Assembly: GCA_039566865.1 (NCBI GenBank)
Contig: CM076962.1
Location: 4,210,743-4,274,742, forward strand
Source: Aurelia coerulea
Taxonomy: Eukaryota; Cnidaria; Scyphozoa; Semaeostomeae; Ulmaridae
Direction: 5' to 3'
DNA length: 64,000 nt
Made by a program: the position numbers and the translations under genes. The notes beneath the pieces are model-generated. The model saw only the letters and a program-made list of their open reading frames with translations, was not told the origin of the DNA and did not search any database. Below, piece after piece: positions 34,218 to 46,072 of the stretch. Within the stretch, counting starts at the first letter, position 1. Each line of letters opens with the position of its first letter.

Positions 34218-35758
34218 GTGGTGATAAAAAAGAAGTGGGAAAATCCAGAGATGGCCAGTTGTGTTCAAACGATGTTAAAATGGGGGTTAGCTCAGCGACA
34301 CAAGAGTATGGGAGTTCACCGAAGAGTTTTCTGCAGCACAGCTCAAAAGAAGCTAAGGGTAGGATTGAAGAGTTGAAGAATGGGTATGGAATGCCTTCCA
34401 GCCCACCCAATTTGCATCTCCAGTATAGAGGATTGAACAACGAGAAGCAAGTAGACACACCTACATCTATGGATTACGCATCCGGTAGAGCATCACCGGA
34501 AATTGAAGTGGCAGATGTGCCTTTAAAAGCCCCAAAGAGTCCCTTCATTGATGTGACAGCTGACAACGAGAAAGAGTCTTCATATGCATTGGCAGCGTCA
34601 GAAGAGAGTAGTGAGGAGCTGCTGAATGACAACAAAAATCAAGGTCAAGAGATAGTGCTTGGTATATGGCCTAAACTTGTCCACACTAAAGCTAAGAGAA
34701 GTTTAGCTAGCAATGGCAGGAGAAGCAAGACAACTGAAGCCACAAACCATAGGCAGTATGAAGAAAGAGAGTTCAAATGCAGGGGCCAGGAGGAGAGCAA
34801 CATATGCCAGAACAGCGGATGTCAGAGGCGACTAAAGACAGCATTGCCAATATGCGGGCTGGTAGCTTCAGAGTTCGGCCATCTTGGATTCCGTGATCAC
34901 TGGATGAGGATGATTGATGTCAAAGGTAAACGAGCTGAGAGCGAGCGAGAAGTAAGGAATATGTATGAAGAAGAATGGAGAGTACCCCCTGAAAATTATT
35001 ATTATCGCAACTGGGGATTCAGCGGAGGAATGCATTGCGGGTATTACGGAGCGTATAGAGCAGACAGGGGGGCCATGCATAGATATTGTTGGCCACTCCC
35101 TGGCCAGGAATACGCTGGGGCTGGGGCACGGCATGCATTTGGGGCCTTTGGCCGACACATTACAATGGCAGCAGAAAAGTTCAGACAAGAACTTCAAAGG
35201 CGAGGACGAGAAGAACCAGAAAATGTCTGCAAGAAGCGATCATTCGATGATGAGGGGAACGTAAAGAAAAATGAACTTTTCTGGCCTGATGTTTATGAAG
35301 AGAAGCTGAAAAACCAGGAGGCCAAGGTGAGACGTATCTCAACAGCATCCCCGTGCATGAACGCAGAAAGACCCGCAGACGCACAAGACCGGCCATACAA
35401 TTGCACCATATGCGAGAAGACGTTTAAAAGAAGGTCCAGCCTGGCTACGCACAAATTCATCCATACAGATCTGAAGCCGCATGTATGCAGCATCTGCAAC
35501 AAAAGGTTTTTGCGAAAATCAGACCTGAAGAAACATGGTCTTATGCATTCCGGAAGGAAGCCATACCAGTGCGAGAAATGTGGACGCAGATTCAGCCAAT
35601 CATCAAACATGTTGACGCACCTCCGCAGACATATGGGAATACGCCCGTTCGATTGTGGAATATGTGGACGATCTTTTTTCAGGAAAGTGGATCTCAAGAG
35701 GCATGAAGGAAGGCACTTGGCAAAGAAGCTGAAAGCTCGATGCGTTGAAAAGGTATGA
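34218..35758 (+). CDS. Gfi1/Senseless-like C2H2 zinc-finger repressor, exon 2
   Basis: This exon supplies residues 31-543. The acceptor is tatttctctttcgaaag; upstream in-frame codons back to 34187 are intron. Residues 32-290 are polar and acidic with no domain I recognise. Around 290-345 lies a Tyr/Gly/Ala-rich stretch. Four C2H2 fingers follow at 424-446, 452-474, 480-502 and 508-530. Their helices read FKRRSSLATH, FLRKSDLKKH, FSQSSNMLTH and FFRKVDLKRH, which match, finger by finger, the last four fingers of Gfi1 and the four of Drosophila Senseless (KRSSTLSTH, QKSDMKKH, SQSSNLITH, RKVDLRRH). Those fingers bind AATC-containing sites. All zinc ligands are present. The gene is nested in an intron of the RhoGEF on the other strand. 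An Ovo/Shavenbaby identity was considered and does not fit the helices. Confidence 0.93.
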
Positions 35759-35925
35759 ATTCCCCGAGACTTCTCGATATTGATTATACATCACGAACTA
35801 CAGTATTTATCAAATATTTTGAACAAGTTCTGAAACATGTTTTCGTATTTGAAACAAGTAGAGGGATCGATTTTCTGGGCTGAATGGAAAAATATATGCC
35901 AAAAAGGTATTTGAATCCCAAGGGA

Positions 35926-35931
35926 AATAAA
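35926..35931 (+). terminator. Candidate polyadenylation signal of the Gfi1-like gene
   Basis: AATAAA lies 168 bases after the stop codon and is the first such hexamer downstream. It would give a short 3' UTR. Longer alternatives cannot be excluded. Confidence 0.45.
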
Positions 35932-35959
35932 GTAATCAGATTTTTCAATTTAAATGCAT

Positions 35960-37860
35960 CGTTTTTGCAGTCAATCAGCTTGAAAAATCACAAATTCGTT
36001 GTCTAGCGGGGGGTTTGACTTAATTTTGGGATTTTATTCACAACATTGCCGAAAACTAGCTTCTATGGGCTTTGGCTAAAACTACAAGTGTGTGGCTCAA
36101 TTCAATTCGCTCTTCAACCATCAAAATGGTAAAGCGATGTTTTTTAAGCTCAGGCATTTCCTTTCGGTGATGCAGAAACTGTTGGAATGTAATTATGCTC
36201 TCTCGTCAATGCTGAGCATCAAAAATTGCATTGTCATGAATAACCAAGTTAAGCTTTTTTTTTTTTTTTGACAAATTGAGAAATAAGACTTTTGGCTATA
36301 TCCTGACTTCAGAAGGAAATAATGTGCCAAAAATCACGAGAAATATCTCAAAAAATAAGTTAGAGTCTCAATAAGGTGAGGGAATTGAAATATTACAGAT
36401 CGTTTGCATAAATTTCCCTGTACGGTCTTTTAACAGTGGATAGATTTTTATGACTCACCCGGTATTTGAGGTGACAAAAACAGTTTTGAAAAAAGGTTAA
36501 TAATTCAATATTCAGTTGGTTTGGAATGGGATAAAACTTCTTCACACATCCACTACAGGGAGAGTCTTGAAAACATTTGTGAATCCCCCTGTACAGAGAA
36601 CGTTTTATCATGTATTGACCAGGTAATATAGGAACCAGTAAACGCGCAAAATATTTTACGAGAAACCTTTTACCAAGACGGTCTGCATTTTGACAAAGCA
36701 AAAGTGTATAACATTTCATCATCAAGTACCTTTAATTAAGGCTGTGCCACATCAGCTTCTGAAAACAGTAAGTAAGAGTTCAGGACCTACGAAAAACATA
36801 TCAAGTGCAGCCTTAACTGTAGAGATATTACAGGTAGCTGTAGGGTTTTCGAAGTTGCTCTGTCCCACCCTCCATGACTGCGATTTTATCAAAGTGTATC
36901 TTTGTAAATGCCTCTGGGCCCTATATTTATTTCGTGTCCTTTGTGTACCGGCAGGGCAAACTAAATGTATCAATTCTAAATATATCCAAACGAGATTCTA
37001 TCCTGACTCTTTAAGTTATAGTTCGCTCTGAAGTTTGGTTATTTATGACACACCATTTCATTCATATTTCAAATCATGGTCAGTTATGTTCAACTGACTA
37101 ATAATTTCTAAATCAGTTGAAAGATCTTTTCTGTAGTGTTCTGAAACAGAGCACGCATTTTTTCACCCAGCCGGTAACATCAACTCAAATGAAATAGAAT
37201 CATAATTAAGAAACTATATATGTAACTGTAAGAAAACCTTTAAGGTTAATTGTGCAATGAAAACACACAGTGGGTGGCCCGAAATACTGCAACTTCTTGG
37301 AAACATCACGAAGAGTTCCACTATTTTACTGACGTTGGACATTTTCTTCTGTGTTTTAGTGACAGAGGCCAATTAACATTGACTTGAGAGACATTGCAGA
37401 GTGTAGAAATGCTTTTGAATCCGTCTTTTCGTCTTTTCGCAATTTACCTGATTTTCAAATATGCTTCAAATAAACATGAAACTAAGTATGTCTTGATGAT
37501 GGCTCAAGAAGACGTCATTTGCAAACGCTATAGCTCAAATGACTTTTAGTGATCTTTCAAAAAGCTGCAGTTTTTTAGGCATCCACTACTATTTTGATAT
37601 TTGTATGCAGAAAATTTCTTGTTAATATCTTATACTAAACATCAATCAAACCTTGAAATTTTATGAAAACTATTCAGAAAGCAAGTTATACAAGATTATG
37701 ACAGATTACTATTCAGATTATCAAAGATTATTACGTAGATTTTCATCCAGGATTATGTTTATGAGAGTTTATTCATTGAAAGATAATATTTTATATCGTA
37801 AGTAAAGTCTGTCTCAAACGAGATGTCACGTGGAAATGTCCACGAATAACAACAAGACAC
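35960..37860. other. RhoGEF intron downstream of the Gfi1-like gene
   Basis: Two single TA-type termini are visible, ATGACTCACCCGGTA near 36449-36463 and TTCACCCAGCCGGTA near 37161-37175, without clear partners. A run of about 17 T is at 36247. Nothing else is recognised. Confidence 0.45.
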
Positions 37861-37865
37861 AGGAA

Positions 37866-38067
37866 CCCCAGGAAATTGAATAACGCCCCCCCCCCCCCTC
37901 AATGATAAAGCCCCGTAGCCTCATTTGCGATTGCAAACCTATGATGTAATGCCTTTAATCAGAAATCGAAAGCGCCTCGCTTTCGATTTACGTCATAGCT
38001 TCGCAATCGCAAAGGAGGCCACGGGGCTTTATCATTGGGGGAGGGGGTTTTATTCAATTTCCTGGGG
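37866..38067. mobile_element. Hairpin element (about 200 bp)
   Basis: CCCCAGGAAATTGAATAA and GATAAAGCCCCGTAGCCTC on the left recur inverted on the right. The centre is TCGAAAGCGCCTCGCTTTCGA, so the two arms nearly meet. Confidence 0.88.
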
Positions 38068-38140
38068 TATCTGTGAACAAGACCAACAATTACAGTGTTT
38101 CCCATGGGTAATGTTGCGTGATCGAAATTCTCACATGATA

Positions 38141-39112
38141 CAACCTCGTTCCCAGGGTGTTCTGACGTCATAAGCTGATCGCGAAGCCGAATGAACACCC
38201 TGGTACACTTGGCATCAATCTTGCCAATATATGGCAAGATGCGCCCCATTATGGATTTGCAGTTTGCTAGGCAACGATAATCGACGAAAAATGGTCGTTG
38301 CTCTAGCGCTAATTCTGAAGTATATAAATTGAGAAATTAAAAACAAACACCTTGAGGACCCTATTTTAGCCCTTTTTAAGGTATTTAATCATTAATCCGG
38401 GGTTAGCAAGTGCATTTAGTAGGAAAACGAGCACGATCCATTTGGGTGGAAAAAGGGCCTAAGTTGAAATTTTCGAGAATTTCCCCCACAGCTTTGAAAA
38501 TAGAATGGCTCGTTATTCGGCGAATTTTAGAGATAAATTGGAGATTAAAAGTGTTTTAGTGAAAGAATACAGTTTTCCGTCGAATTTTGACATGCCGCGG
38601 CCGTCTACTCCTCGCAAAACGGAGTTACGGCGTAAAATGGGGTAGGCCGAAATTATTCCCCATTTTTGGGGGGCGCGCGCTCCGCTTCTGGGGGCAATAT
38701 TGAACCCCAAATTGCGTTATTAGACTCGCAAATGAATGGTCTCTTGAAAACATTTTTCCGTTTTGAAATCAGGCTCGTAACCATGGAGCATCGACTCCAA
38801 ACGTAACCTCGGGTCGGAAAATCGTAACATTTATTTTTCAACCCCCTGTTATGACGTCATAATGACCCCAAAATTTCCTGAAACTCCGAAATTCGGATGC
38901 GCCGTGGTCCATTACCCCTTTTAAACTCCTCACTTGCCCCATACACTCCATTGATTTTGTGAAATTACCGATTCAATAAAGGCCATTTTTGAATGGGAGC
39001 CAGTTATAATCTGATTTTGCTATTGTTTCCGAATAGCCAATCAAATTGTCGAACGGCCTCCTGTATCCCAGAGTAGAGGTAGAGCAACGAACTCACTCTG
39101 GGGACGAGATTG
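38141..39112. mobile_element. Family-P inverted-repeat element
   Basis: It begins CAACCTCGTTCCCAGGGTG and ends CTCTGGGGACGAGATTG. The interior matches the copy at 15852-16775, including AATCCGGGGTTAGCAAGTGC and CATGGAGCATCGACTCCAAA. Confidence 0.85.
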
Positions 39113-39775
39113 CAGTAACAACAAAGGATTCGTTCAAAACAATGAATCAAAACAAATCTTATCCTAACTGGAAGCTGTTCTGCCATTATCAGGCCAAATT
39201 TCACTTTCATTCGCATACTACCACTATCTTAAAGAAAATCACACAATTCTCGGAAGGACGTGAAGACTACATTTCTTCTCAGGCAAAAAATAGCAACATA
39301 TCTTCTAGCGAGCTGCAGGGAGTGCCAAAGTGGTGTATCAGCGTTTGAAAATTACCAAAATTCGAAAATCCTATCAATGTAAAAATTTCCTTCGTGCAGT
39401 GTTACATCAAAGGGAATGTAAGCACATAAAAGTGGCTCAAGCCACTTACGGATAAATTCTAGCCTATCAGATCAAGTGCGATATGAAACACACAGTTCCA
39501 TTCTACTAAATCCTCTCTAAATTGCAAGATAACCTCTAAGAGACTGCTAGACTACTGAGGCGGCGGTAAGGAAAGCCAATGCGAAAAGAGCTTTAGACAC
39601 CTCTCCTACAATATTGGCTCTTGTCTTGTGTTCAAGCTTCGGTAAGTGGATAAATATTCCATACACCCGGTACACAAAAGCCGTCTTGAGTGATAGGAAA
39701 GGAAAACGAAGGCGGAAGACAATCTGATAGCACAGCAGAAGAAACGATTCTCCACACCCTAATGCTACTTTCGAA

Positions 39776-39953
39776 TTAAAGTGAATGACCTGAGATATAT
39801 AGCTCTCGTCTATAAACAGGACAAAGAAGCACCTAATCCCTCTATTGCTTTCTTTAGCATTGCTTTCTTTCGCGACGTTGTAGATTATCAAATACAAAAG
39901 GCTATTCATATATCTATGAGATCTCATCTTTTAACTCAGGTTATTCACTTTAA
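39776..39953. mobile_element. Family-L TTAA element
   Basis: It runs from TTAAAGTGAATGACCTGAG to GGTTATTCACTTTAA, 178 bp, with TTAA at both extremes. The interior includes TTTCTTTCGCGACG and TATGAGATCTCAT as in the 19256 copy. Confidence 0.82.
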
Positions 39954-40151
39954 TATAAGAATACCCAGCATGCCACAATAAAGCTACAGAAAAAATGAAA
40001 CAAAGTTCAAAGGCATTGAGTCATGATAAATAGACCTGCTCTGTCGTGTATCATGTGACCCCCATGTGATAAAAATACAAAGTATGACTCCTAGCAAACA
40101 AAAAGAACTGTTTTAACGCAATGCATTTCATGTGATCAGTTTAATTTCAGA

Positions 40152-40328
40152 TTAAAGCGAATAGACATAGCTATATTTCGTAGCCGCTATAAATAGGATG
40201 AAGAAACGCCCACAAAGCCATTTTTCTTCAGCTACACAATGAGACCGGGGCGTCAAAGTGATCGAGTATAATAGGGTATATTTTTGACCTGGCCCGGGCC
40301 AGCTTTTAACTATGTCGATTCCCTTTAA
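40152..40328. mobile_element. Family-L TTAA element, second subtype
   Basis: It runs from TTAAAGCGAATAGACATAG to TGTCGATTCCCTTTAA. It shares CTATAAATAGG, AAGAAACGCCCACAAA and GGCCCGGGCCAGCTTTTAAC with the copy at 51915. Confidence 0.82.
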
Positions 40329-40625
40329 GTTTAGCCAAAGGCAGATGCGCTATCGAAAACAAAGAGCCGGTCTATTCCACAGACACATTGGGTATACGCA
40401 GAATATTTAACATTACTTAATGCTTTTAAAGGCATGGTAAAATGATGTGGACCAGGATTAGAAACAGACCACGTGATCAATGGCGGAAACTTTGACATTT
40501 ATTTAGGACAATTCAAAGTCACAGTTGAAAAGCAATGTTTACCCCTATTGTTTCCAAACAAAAGCTCATAGTTCTCGTAGCGCTCGATGGCCACATCTCT
40601 TCACGCGCAACTTTCTGCTACTGCA

Positions 40626-41138
40626 CAACATAGGGCTCAAATCTTTAAAAAGGTCGGTGCAAAATTCTATTGCAGTTTTCTTTTAATTAAATGGCTTAGA
40701 AGGAACTTAAGGTTTTTCCTGTAAATCTGCCGTGGAAATTTATTGATGACTAGATTAGTTTCAAAATGGCAGCATCAATGGCATCTATTAAATTTGAGGC
40801 TATGACGTCATCACATTTCTAAATCCTAAACCAGACACGCTACAGATTTCTGCTTGCCACTATATTGTAGCCCGTTAATATACTATGATTTTCTGGAAGG
40901 TTATACCAGTTTTCCTCATTGGTTTAGGGTTTACGATGATTTAAATTTTTTCAAAATTTCCCATAAATTTTGCAAAAATAAATTGCCGCCATTATGAAAA
41001 ATTCAAGATACTAAACATTTTCCACGGCAGATTTACAGCCAAATACCAAAGTTCCTTTCAAGCCATCCAATGCAAAGAAAAATGTCACAGAATTTTACAA
41101 CCATTTTTCAAAGATTCGAAGGATTAGAGCCATACGCT
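40626..41138. mobile_element. Family-A element with perfect 8-bp duplication
   Basis: CTACTGCA flanks both ends (40618-40625 and 41139-41146). It begins CAACATAGGGCTCAAATC, perhaps the least altered terminus of the family in this window. Confidence 0.92.
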
Positions 41139-41149
41139 CTACTGCACTT

Positions 41150-42066
41150 GATAGAAAAACTTTTTGATGCCGTGTCGACAGCAACCAATTACACGCAGTA
41201 GCGACATTCCTTCATTCACCATCTACAGTATGTTGTTAATACTAACTGTAGTCACGCGCTGCAGCAAAACTTCAAAGAAAACAACACTAAATGGCAATCG
41301 GTGGTATTAGGTAATCCGGGTTCTTCTGAACGTAATATGCCAACGACGGCAGGCATAGGCATGAAGGAACAACTAATACTATACGCTATACGCTACCTTG
41401 TAATTCGGAACAAACGATTTCATAAAGATGTACTGTAGTTCAGCAAGTTATGAGGCACATTTGTGACCAAAGAAGCGTGCCAAGGAAAGGGTCATATCAA
41501 ATCAGGATATTGGCTAATCACAAAGCAATTGTGGGATTGTTATGGTAGCAATTGGTATCTGGACAAAGTAACGTATCTGTCAATATTGTCCATTTTCGCT
41601 ACATCTGATATACTAATTCTGATCAGATGCATATCAAGGAACTTAGTCTGCTTCAAGTGGTCTGGTTATTAGGCTACTGCCGTCTCGAGATATAAACTAA
41701 ACCGTGGAAGCAATTGCAATTGCAAATCATTTTTATTAATACTTTCTGAAGCAAACTCTGAACATGATCTCATTCTTCAAACATGGCTAATGGGCCTTTA
41801 ATTCTAGCCAAAGCCGATAATCTAATTCAGAAAATTTCCGTGAAATGCAAGGTATTTCTCATGGAAGTGCATTGTGGCCAAGAGAAGAACCAATCAAAAA
41901 AGAGGTTGCCTTGTCATCATGTGATCGATTTTATAAGGAATATTTTGTATTTCGCAGAAATTCTCTGAATTAGAATTTTGGCTTGAAAGACCGACCTACA
42001 ACGATCTCATATTCTTTCGCTATCGCAAATTCTTCTTCAATATCCAAAGTTGGCAAAATTGAACCT
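41150..42066. other. Intron sequence, nothing recognised
   Basis: No coding or repeat signal that I can support lies between two family-A elements. Confidence 0.45.
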
Positions 42067-42074
42067 GTAAAAAC

Positions 42075-42577
42075 TAGCATAGGGCTCAAATCTTTAAAAA
42101 GGTCGGCGTAAAATTCTATTATATTTTTCTTTGAATTGGATTGCTTGAAACAAACTTATGGTACTTTGCTGTAAATCTGCCGTGGAAATTTTATGATATC
42201 TTTATTTTTTTGAAAATGGCGGCAATTTGATAATTTTTGAAAAATTCATGGAAAAGTTTGAAAAAATTTAAATCATTGTAAATCCTAAACTAATAGAGGA
42301 AACATTTCATAACCTTCAAGAAAACCATAGTTTATGAAGGTCTACAATATGGTGGCAAGCAGAAATCTGTAGCTTTTCTGGTTTAGGATTTAGAAATTTG
42401 ATGACGCCATAGCCTCAAATTTAATAAATGTCACCATTTTGAAACTAATCAAGATATCAATAAATTGCCACGGCAGATTTACAGCAAAAAACCCTAAGTT
42501 CTTTCCAAGCTAATTATTTCAAAGAAAACGGCAATAGAATTTTACACCGAACTTTTTAAAGATTTGAGCCCTATGTT
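42075..42577. mobile_element. Family-A element with perfect 8-bp duplication
   Basis: GTAAAAAC flanks both ends (42067-42074 and 42578-42585). It lies about 260 bp past the donor of the RhoGEF exon at 42841, at the start of the 37-kb intron. Confidence 0.92.
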
Positions 42578-42840
42578 GTAAAAACTGCACTTTTATATTG
42601 TTAGATGTAAAAAGTTTGTTTTTGATTTGATCAAGTTTTTAGGCCCATTTTCAGGCATTTGCAGACAAGGGATTTTCACAAAGCCGAATTTACCCATATA
42701 TTCAAGTACTCATGAAAGCACATGAAAAATCACAGAAAACAGTTTGGTCTTTCACCAGTAAAGCAGAACTCGAAATCAATCCAAATTTTCAAACGTCTCA
42801 ACTTTTTTGATACACCAAGTATCTTAAAAAAGAAACTTAC

Positions 42841-42959
42841 GTCATAACTCTTTCGTAGAGATGCAACCAGTCCAGCAATTTGACCAATAAGGGCTAAGTC
42901 ATGCTGTAATTCTTCAAGGTGCTCCTCCACATTCTTTGCACCGGGTCGTGGACTTGAAA
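42841..42959 (-). CDS. ARHGEF10-like RhoGEF, helical insertion of the PH domain
   Basis: After two bases completing the previous codon, 39 codons follow, containing EEHLEELQHDLALIGQIAGL and ending RKSYD, phase 0. The acceptor is tttataattgcag and the donor GTAAGT. In ARHGEF10 and ARHGEF10L the PH domain carries an inserted helical segment of the form 'LQ-LQ-DL-VI-QI--LI-TL---YQNL'. This exon matches it in position and pattern, which separates the gene from other RhoGEF families. Its donor opens the 37-kb intron that contains the Gfi1-like gene. Confidence 0.87.
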
Positions 42960-43159
42960 CTGCAATTATAAATATGCAATAAATTCAAAATTCGGCACAG
43001 TAAACTTTGGAGAAAATGAAACAGTTTGTAATTTTACCGTATGAGGACAATCAATTTCGGGGGGGGGGATTGGTATCTTGACCTATCATCTGCTGGGACT
43101 GCTGCTGGGGACAGATGAACTGCTCGCTAGAAACTATGAAAATCCGTTCATGTTCAGAA

Positions 43160-43580
43160 CCTGCAGAAACTCATGATTGAAGTTTATAAATCCCTCAATC
43201 ATGAAAACACTTCGTTCTTATGGGATTTATTCACAAGGAAAGAAATTAATTACAACCTGAGAATCAAAGATGTTCTCACACTTCCGAAGACATCGACTGC
43301 GTCTTTCAGTACAAATTCGATAGCGTCCAGGGGTAGCATACTTTGGAACGGTACACCTGATGTGATTAAGAGCAGCAATGCAGTACCTGTTCTTGGTCAA
43401 AACAGACAAAATTGGGCTGGGGAGGGTTGCAGTTGTAAAATTTGTAAATAGTATTGCTGTAAATTAGTTTAGGGTAGTTGGTATTTATTAGTTTGTGCCT
43501 TCTGGCACAAACTAAGTTACGAGTATATCCAACTGTAAAAAAGTGATTATTAGTACTATTATTGTTATGGGGACGTGCTA
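43160..43580 (+). pseudogene. LINE 3' end with a terminal hairpin
   Basis: The plus-strand frame reads NLQKLMIEVYKSLNHEN, IASRGSILWNG and ends GCSCKICK at 43451, paralogous to the C-terminus of the LINE at 25181. The 3' UTR contains a perfect 11-bp stem (TAGTTTGTGCC / GGCACAAACTA, 43489-43514). Confidence 0.85.
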
Positions 43581-43589
43581 TTTTACCCA

Positions 43590-44730
43590 AAAGTTGGTAC
43601 CCATAATTCTGCAAATCATTGAATGTCAGAGCAATAATTCTGCAACTTACGAAGCATTTCCTGTAATTTCCAGAACAGGACCCATAATTCCGCATAATTC
43701 CGCAGCAAACTTTCTGATAAAGACACTCATAATTTCGTAAGATATCTTAAGATGGTACCCATAATTCTGCAACTTCAAAAGCACCCTTAAAATGGCATCT
43801 CCCATTAACGTACTAAAATTCTACTGTAACAATAGCAGGCCGACCGCAACGATGATGTAATCTGTATCAAATTACACAGCTGTTGTTTTCATAATCCGGA
43901 TCACAGGGAGCCAAAGAAACCAAAACTTCAGTTTTTACTAACACTCCTGGACCCCCTGTGATTATGCTACCAATCTTTAATTTTGTTTTGATGTATTTGT
44001 GTCGAAGACCAAAACGATTCAATATATGATCGTCATCTTTCTTTTTCGGACAAGTAAAACAAAATTACGCTTCCATAATTTGAGCAATACTTCTTTTTTA
44101 CAAAATAACGTATTTTATAGCCAAAAGCTATATTGTGCGATTTCTTGAGAAAGTTGGAGTCGTACATCACATTATAACTTTGTCAAGGACATAAGCAAGC
44201 AGACAGTTCCCTACAGTTCCCTATTAGTTTTGTGTTGATTTTTTGTTTTGCATTGTTGAGGCAAATTACTGGGGAAAAACCAAAGCATTCTAACTTTTTC
44301 CCCTTTTAACATCTACGAAACCATACCCTCGTTTGAGGAAGAAGCAAATTATGATAAACGCTTCCTGCAAGAATTTGCCAAGATGTTTCGCTTTCGAATC
44401 CTGCTAACAATTGCTGTGACAAATAATGTTTAACGAAAAAATTAAGCAAATGGTTCTGTTGTTAATACAATTACGTTAGTTCCATTTATCTAAATATTCA
44501 AATCATCAAAATAGCTAAAGTACTTTCCTAAGCTAATTTCCAGTCAATGGAATTTTGCGAGCGGACAGAATGTCGCCCCATAACTTTCTATTCAACTTCA
44601 GAGCGACATTTTCTCTAGCATACAATAGAAATTTAACGCACTCAGAAAATTCCACTGACTGAAATCAGCCTGTTGTTGTCGCGAAAATTCTGGGGATCTC
44701 AAAGTTGTTATTTTGATCTCCACCAGCATT
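43590..44730. other. Intron sequence with short ATAATTC repeats
   Basis: The phrase CCCATAATTCTGCAA or a variant occurs about five times between 43600 and 43780 at irregular spacing. The remainder shows nothing I can assign. Confidence 0.5.
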
Positions 44731-44734
44731 TGAT

Positions 44735-44860
44735 TTCGCTTGATACATTTAAGGAGGGTAACCCTTTAGCAAATGCTGATTTTCAAGGAGCCCTCAATCT
44801 AGAACACAATACAGCAATGCTAATATATTATGAAGAAAAAAAATAAAACCTACTTCCCAT
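44735..44860 (-). mobile_element. LINE 3' UTR fragment
   Basis: The minus strand reads GAGGGCTCCTTGAAAATCAG, then AGGGTTACCCTCC, matching the 3' UTR of the LINE at 33090-33145. No coding part remains. Confidence 0.7.
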
Positions 44861-45134
44861 AAGTGGAGAGTCTAGTTAATCAATAGGAATGTACACTGCA
44901 AAATCAATTCAATGAAAGAACAAAATGATCTGAAATAAAATATCTGCACATCGGTTTAGGCCAAATATGGCACTTAAAGGCAATAACTGAAGATGCTGTT
45001 AAACCTCAGTTGAAAGGCTATCCTAGCTTTTTGCATTCCTGAATTAAACGGATTTTTGTCCATTTCAGTAAGGAGAAAGATCACATTCTTTTTAACCGTC
45101 TAAACCAATTCATGTTAATATCCTTACCAGGATA

Positions 45135-45300
45135 AAAGGTATTAGAAGAAAAACGGACGCATTAAACAGACAGATTTTTCAGCACTCTGAGGCCTTTCAA
45201 ACTTACGTTCTCATCAGAGTGTGTTTAACATAAGTTTGAAAGGCCTCAGTGTGCTAAAAAATCTGTCTGTTTTTTGCGTCTGTTTTCTTCTAGTACCTTT
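45135..45300. mobile_element. Hairpin element next to a RhoGEF exon
   Basis: AAAGGTATTAGAAGAAAA and CAGACAGATTTTTCAGCAC recur inverted, with GAGGCCTTTCAAACTTA near the centre. It ends 36 bp from the exon at 45336, on its donor side. Confidence 0.87.
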
Positions 45301-45335
45301 CAATTTGCATATACTACAGTACCAAGTTTCCTTAC

Positions 45336-45484
45336 CAGGATGTGTGTATTTGATTGTCGTTGTTGTCTTGTTATCAATATTGACCATAATTCCCGAGCCA
45401 ACATCCATCACATTGACTTCAACGACAGGAACACACCAACGCACTCTGTATCGCTTCTTTGATAGTTTATTCGCTGCTTTTGAC
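45336..45484 (-). CDS. ARHGEF10-like RhoGEF, PH-domain exon (central strands)
   Basis: This exon completes the split lysine codon from the previous exon, then reads SKAANKLSKKRYRVRWCVPV and ends TTTTIKYTHP plus one base (phase 1). The acceptor is catttctccaag and the donor GTAAGG. It aligns with the 'KYVVKW--PL--V-VVE' strands of ARHGEF10/10L PH domains. The start was chosen because only this AG gives the phase needed after the upstream donor. A 166-bp perfect-hairpin element (45135-45300) lies 36 bp beyond the donor. Confidence 0.84.
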
Positions 45485-45769
45485 CTTGGAGAAATGAGGA
45501 ATATAAGATATGGAGAAATATCTTCTCTTTAGGCAGCTGCAGTGTAAACTATCTTCGTTATTATGTAGCAAAAAAGGAACAAAAAATGATCCTTGAATTA
45601 TGCTATTTTGAAAAATAACAGCGTTTACACAGATTTTTTGAATAACAGAAGATACAAGTGGGTCAAGGTGACCGCATAGGCCTTTGAGATAACAGAGGAC
45701 GATCTGTTGTAATGGAGAACTACAAGAATTCATCAAAATAAAAGAAATCCATTTTGTATTGGGTGTCAT

Positions 45770-45970
45770 TACCCTATGGTCCGGGCCGCGAACGTAGTAA
45801 TAAATCTGATTGGTTGAGAGCGTTCGAAATTGACATAAGGAGCAGGGAATTATTTCTCATTACGGACCACTTAGACTGATTACAAGTTCGTAGTTATTGC
45901 TATTGATAGACTGATGGACGCTATAACTACGACTCATGGACTTTCACATTGAAAATTAGGACGAAATAGT
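45770..45970. repeat. Dispersed repeat also at 53090 and 6085
   Basis: TAAATCTGATTGGTTGAGAG is repeated near 53105 (TAAATCTGATTGGTTGAAAG), and CTATAACTACGACTCATG is inverted near 6090. The element boundaries are not visible. Confidence 0.6.
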
Positions 45971-46072
45971 TGCCCTTGAAATGCGCAAAAGATCAATTTG
46001 ACGCCTGTTTTCTTATGTTGTTGCATCTTCTTCGATCAGAGTCTTAATTGAGTCTGTTTCAATCGTACACTA

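Noticed and set aside
34868..35697. Minus-strand frames of 71-134 codons over the zinc-finger exon
   Set aside because: They are shadows of the real plus-strand coding exon.
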